NCBI RefSeq assembly: GCF_003269035.1
Contig: NZ_QLTK01000015.1
Location: 1 to 64,000, forward strand
DNA from: Paraburkholderia bryophila
GTDB lineage: Bacteria; Pseudomonadota; Gammaproteobacteria; Burkholderiales; Burkholderiaceae
Direction: 5' to 3'
DNA: 64,000 nt
Shown here: piece by piece, positions 60,488 through 64,000 of the stretch
How the letters are laid out: every line of letters starts with the position of its first letter
How positions within the stretch are numbered: position 1 is the first letter of the stretch
The notes under the pieces: generated by a model
Seen by the model: only the letters and a program-made list of their open reading frames with translations
What the model was told of the DNA's origin: nothing
The model's database searches: none
Made by a program: the position numbers and the translations under genes

Positions 60488-61669
60488 ATGCAGGTTCGAA
60501 TCAACCGGAAGGCATGGCTCGCCTTGACGCTCGGCTTCGCCGCGTCGGCGAGTTTCGCCAGTGTCGTGAAGGTGGCGCAGGTGAATCCCGCGTCGGGCGC
60601 ATGCGGTGAGTGGACCGGCTACCGGCGCTTCGTCGAACGTTTCGTGCAGGCCGACGGCCGCGTGATCGACTATTCGACGCCGACCCAGCAAACCACCTCC
60701 GAAGGTCAGTCGTACGGTCTGTTCTTCGCGCTGGTCGCGAACGACCGCGCGACCTTCGACCGGCTGCTCGCGTGGACCCGCACCCACCTCGCGGACAATC
60801 AGTTCGACGCGCAAAACATGCGGCTGCCGTCGTGGCAATGGGGCAGGAAAGCAGACGGCTCGTACGGCGTGCTCGATCCGAATTCCGCCTCAGACTCCGA
60901 TCTGTGGATCGCCTACGACCTGCTGCAAGCCGGCCGTCTGTGGAACGACCCCGCCTACACGCAACTCGGCCAGGCGCTGGCCACGCAGATCGCGCGTCAG
61001 GAAATGACCAGCTTGCCGGGCGTCGGCCCGATGCTGCTGCCGGGGCCCCAAGGCTTCAAGGCAGGCGGCGTGACGCGTCTGAATCCGAGCTATCTGCCCT
61101 TGCCGGTACTGCGGGCGCTCGCCCATGAACAGCCGGGCGGTCCGTGGGCCAAGCTCGCCGAGAGCGCCTACCGGCTGATCAAAACCACCGCGCCGCAGGG
61201 CTTCGCACCCGACTGGGCCGCGTGGCAAAACGGCCAGTTCGTGGTCGATCCGAAAAGCGGCGACACCGGCAGCTATGACGCGATCCGCGTCTATCTGTGG
61301 GCGGGTCTCACGTCGGCCGCCGATCCGCTCGCCAAACCCTGGCTCGCGGCGCTCGGCGGCATGCGCGCGAAGGTCGCGCAAACCGGCATTCCGCCCGAGA
61401 AGGTCTCGTCGACCAGCGGCGCGGCCAGCGGCGAAGGTCCGCTCAGTTACTGGGCGGCGCTCGCGCCGTATTTCAAGGCGCTCGGCGACGAACGCGGCCT
61501 CGGCCTCGCGCGCACCCATCTCGCCGCGCTCGACGCCAACGTGCCCGGCCGCGAGCCGGTTTACTACGATCGTGTGCTGGGTTTGTTCGGCACGGGGTTT
61601 ATCGACGGCCGCTATCGCTTCGACGAAGCCGGCCGTCTCGTGCCAAGCTGGAGAAACGCATGCGATTGA
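60488..61669 (+). CDS. bcsZ: Periplasmic endo-beta-1,4-glucanase BcsZ (GH8)
   Basis: A 393-residue GH8 cellulase with signal peptide (WLALTLGFAASASFA). The acid Glu is in TTSEGQSYGLFFALV, the subsite Asp in DSDLWIAYDLLQAGRLW, and the base region in GSYDAIRVYLWAGL. It trims or untangles nascent cellulose and is needed for proper fibre output. Its stop overlaps the bcsC start by 10 bp. Confidence 0.93.
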   Translation: MQVRINRKAWLALTLGFAASASFASVVKVAQVNPASGACGEWTGYRRFVERFVQADGRVIDYSTPTQQTTSEGQSYGLFFALVANDRATFDRLLAWTRTHLADNQFDAQNMRLPSWQWGRKADGSYGVLDPNSASDSDLWIAYDLLQAGRLWNDPAYTQLGQALATQIARQEMTSLPGVGPMLLPGPQGFKAGGVTRLNPSYLPLPVLRALAHEQPGGPWAKLAESAYRLIKTTAPQGFAPDWAAWQNGQFVVDPKSGDTGSYDAIRVYLWAGLTSAADPLAKPWLAALGGMRAKVAQTGIPPEKVSSTSGAASGEGPLSYWAALAPYFKALGDERGLGLARTHLAALDANVPGREPVYYDRVLGLFGTGFIDGRYRFDEAGRLVPSWRNACD

Positions 61670-64000
61670 GCGCCCTCGCGTTGTCATTGCGCTTCGCGCT
61701 GAGCGTCACGGCGGTCTGCTACGTGGCGACCGCCGCGCCCGACGTCCTCGCGCAGGCGTCGAAAGATCCGCTTAACGTGCTGATCGATCAGGGCAAATAC
61801 TGGCAGTCGCATCAGCGCGGCGACCTCGCCGAGCAGGCCTGGCTGAAGGTGCTGCGGCTCGACCCGAAGCAGCCCGACGCGCTCTACGGCATGGGCATGG
61901 TGCTCGCCGACCGCAAGGACGGCGCGGGTGCCCAGCAATATCTGGCGCGACTGAAAGCGGTCGCGCCGAACTACCCGAATCTGGATGAACTCGGTCGCCG
62001 TCTCGGCGAATCGAGCCTGCGCGACCAGACCGTGAACGACGCGCGGCGGCTCGCGCAAAGCGGCCAGAGCGCGAGCGCGGTCGAGCAATATCAGCGCGCG
62101 CTGAACGGCAAGCCCGCCACGCCCGAATTGCAGCTCGAGTATTACCAGGCGCTGTCGGCCACGCCGCAAGGCTGGGACCAGGCGCGCCGCGGCCTCGAAC
62201 AGCTCGCGCGCGACAACCCCGACGACCCGCGCTACGCCCTCGCCTACGCGCAGCATCTGACCTATCGCGACGTCACGCGGCGCGACGGGATCGCGCGTCT
62301 GCAAAAACTGTCGGCCGACAGCACGGTCGGCGCGTCGGCGAAAAAGAGTTGGCGTCAGGCGTTGTTGTGGCTCGACGCGCGTCCCTCCGATTCCGCGCTG
62401 TACGAGTCGTATCTGCAAAGCGCCGGCGACGACGCCGCGGTCAAGGCGCGCTTCGATTCGATGGTGCAGCAGGACAAGGCGGCGCGCGACCGCTCGCAGG
62501 AAAACGCCGCGACAGATGCACGCGGGCGCACCGTCGCCGACGGTTTCGCCGCGCTCGACAAGGACGACATCGCGACCGCGCGATCCAGGTTTTCCTCGGT
62601 GCTCGCCAACAGCCCGAACGACACCGACGCGCTCGGCGGCATGGGGATCGCCGCGCTGAAACAGGAGCGCTTCGCCGAGGCGCGCAATTATCTGGAACGC
62701 GCGTCGCGCAACGGCAATCCGGCGCGCTGGAAAACCGCGCTCGACAGCGCGACTTACTGGACCTACACCAGCGACGCCATCGGCGCGCGCAGCAACGGCG
62801 AATTCGCCAAGGCGAAGTCGCTGTTCGAACGCGCGATCGCGCTGAATCCGTCCGACGTCACCGCGCAGGTGCTGCTCGGCGAAATGCTGCTCGCCAACAA
62901 CGACCCGGTCGGCGCGGAACAGGCGTACCGGATGGCGCTGCGCCGCCAGGCCGACAATCCCGATGCGGTGCGCGGACTGGTCGGCGCGCTCGCCGCGCAG
63001 GGCCGCGGCGACGAGGCGCTGCAGTTCGCCAATCAGTTGAACGCCGAACAGCAAACCAAGGCCGGCGGCATCAACCGTCTGCGCGGCGAGGCGCAAGCCG
63101 CTCAGGCGCGCGCCGCCGAAGCGCGCGGCGACCTCGGCAGCGCCCGCAGCCTGTTCGAAGACGCGCTGCTGAACACGCCCGACGACCCGTGGCTGCGCCT
63201 CGACCTCGCGCGCATTTACGTGCGCCAGGGCGCGGTCGCGAACGCCCGCAGCATGATGGACGGCCTGCTGGCCGCGCATCCCGACATGACCGACGCGCTC
63301 TATGCGAGCGCGTTGCTGTCGGCGGAAACGCAGGACTGGTCGGCGGGTCTCGCGCAACTGGAGCGCATTCCGGCCGCCCAGCGCACCGACGCGATGACGA
63401 CCTTGCAGCATCGCCTGTGGGTACACCAACAGGCCGATCTCGCGACGCGCATGGCGCGCAACGGCCAGAACCAGCAGGCACTCGCCACGCTGCATGCGGC
63501 CGAACCGGTCGCCGGCAACAACCCCGAACTGATCGGCGTGATCGCCGCCGGGTATCAGCAGGCCGGCGACCCGAACCGCGCGCTGGGTCTGGTGCGCAGC
63601 GCGATGAATGCGGCGCCCGGCAACACCGATCTGCTGCTGCAATACGCGGGCATTCTGTCGGCCACGCAACAGGAAAGCGAACTCGGCATGGTGATGCGCC
63701 GGCTCGCCGCGATGCAGTTGACGCCGCAGCAACGCACCGATTTCGGCAATCTCAATCTGGGCATCGTCATCAAGCAATGCGACGCGGTGCGGCAACGCGG
63801 CGATCTGGCCAGCGCCTACGACGTGATCGCGCCGTGGCTCGCGGCCATGCCGGACAACCCCGATCTGCAGGCGGCGCTCGGGCGTCTTTATTCGAGCGCC
63901 GGCGACGACCGCAACGCGCTCGCCAGCTATCGCGTCGCGCTGCAACGCAAGCCCGACGACCTGAACCTGTTGCAGGCGACGATTCCCGCTGCGGTCGGCG
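61660..64000 (+). CDS. bcsC: Cellulose synthase outer-membrane channel BcsC, partial
   Basis: The ATG at 61660 lies inside the bcsZ 3' end and the frame stays open to the window edge (780 codons so far). The signal peptide runs through SVTAVCYVATAAPDVLAQA. TPR repeats begin at once, for example YWQSHQRGDLAEQAWLKVLRLDPKQPDALYGMG and GRSNGEFAKAKSLFERAIALNPSDVTAQVLLGEMLLANNDPVGAEQAYRMAL-type units. BcsC proteins are about 1200-1500 residues and end in a 16-strand barrel, which should lie beyond 64000. It exports the glucan across the outer membrane. Confidence 0.93.
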   Translation, partial: MRLSALALSLRFALSVTAVCYVATAAPDVLAQASKDPLNVLIDQGKYWQSHQRGDLAEQAWLKVLRLDPKQPDALYGMGMVLADRKDGAGAQQYLARLKAVAPNYPNLDELGRRLGESSLRDQTVNDARRLAQSGQSASAVEQYQRALNGKPATPELQLEYYQALSATPQGWDQARRGLEQLARDNPDDPRYALAYAQHLTYRDVTRRDGIARLQKLSADSTVGASAKKSWRQALLWLDARPSDSALYESYLQSAGDDAAVKARFDSMVQQDKAARDRSQENAATDARGRTVADGFAALDKDDIATARSRFSSVLANSPNDTDALGGMGIAALKQERFAEARNYLERASRNGNPARWKTALDSATYWTYTSDAIGARSNGEFAKAKSLFERAIALNPSDVTAQVLLGEMLLANNDPVGAEQAYRMALRRQADNPDAVRGLVGALAAQGRGDEALQFANQLNAEQQTKAGGINRLRGEAQAAQARAAEARGDLGSARSLFEDALLNTPDDPWLRLDLARIYVRQGAVANARSMMDGLLAAHPDMTDALYASALLSAETQDWSAGLAQLERIPAAQRTDAMTTLQHRLWVHQQADLATRMARNGQNQQALATLHAAEPVAGNNPELIGVIAAGYQQAGDPNRALGLVRSAMNAAPGNTDLLLQYAGILSATQQESELGMVMRRLAAMQLTPQQRTDFGNLNLGIVIKQCDAVRQRGDLASAYDVIAPWLAAMPDNPDLQAALGRLYSSAGDDRNALASYRVALQRKPDDLNLLQATIPAAVG

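Noticed and set aside
61684..63945. 753-codon frame opposite bcsC
   Set aside because: Antisense shadow of the TPR region; the bcsC frame is the real gene.
1..64000. CRISPR arrays, rRNA and tRNA genes
   Set aside because: No regularly spaced repeats and no complete tRNA or rRNA signature were seen.

Overview
The window is GC-rich, densely packed and reads as a Burkholderiales chromosome, most likely Paraburkholderia or a close relative. The evidence is the pair of Gram-negative porins with the typical Burkholderia N-terminus, a complete meta-cleavage pathway for homoprotocatechuate, an orphan type VI VgrG island and a bcsD-bcsP-bcsQ-bcsA-bcsB-bcsZ-bcsC cellulose operon. The species assignment is an inference from gene content; no rRNA, tRNA or CRISPR array is visible.

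Region by region. 0-2 kb: accessory DNA with a terminal repeat pair like that of IS21-family elements, two unrecognised genes and about 750 bp without a convincing gene. 2-9.9 kb: small stress and detoxification units (ArsR with an old-yellow-enzyme reductase, a GNAT, DedA and LysE membrane proteins, a VOC-ArsR-SRPBCC operon, a quinone-reductase-like MDR pair facing an AraC regulator). A truncated DUF2778 (L,D-transpeptidase-like) gene with a small membrane partner sits among them. 10-17 kb: a fatty acid hydroxylase/sterol desaturase and a secreted beta-propeller protein, divergent from a porin and a three-gene ABC importer of the iron/aminoethylphosphonate type. 17-24.3 kb: a secreted CYTH-like protein, then a five-gene operon (2-oxoglutarate oxygenase, DddP-like M24 protein, ProX-, ProW- and ProV-like transporter) divergent from a LysR regulator. 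24.6-28.4 kb: a porin and a MarR, isochorismatase-family, MFS operon.

28.5-36 kb is a type VI secretion island read on the minus strand: VgrG, a VRR-NUC nuclease effector with a hydrophobic tail, and two tandem DUF3396 immunity genes, each followed by an effector-tail fragment. One fragment is collapsed to 38 codons and the other is an intact 162-codon ORF. 36-42 kb holds mmsA, a sulfotransferase-like gene, and LysR, HAD and DSD1-type PLP enzyme genes. 42.3-49 kb is the hpa operon (hpaG1 G2 E D F H I) with divergent hpaR and a perfect palindrome between them. It converts homoprotocatechuate to pyruvate and succinate semialdehyde; the upstream hydroxylase genes hpaBC are not here.

49-64 kb couples two cyclic-di-GMP proteins (a GGDEF-EAL hybrid and a diguanylate cyclase with an inhibitory site) to the cellulose synthase operon on the opposite strand. 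BcsA carries a PilZ domain, so these neighbours plausibly set cellulose output. bcsC runs off the right edge.

Most promising for new biology: the betaine-type transporter, DddP-like and HalD-like catabolic operon; the tandem immunity and effector-remnant array; and the secreted CYTH-like protein.
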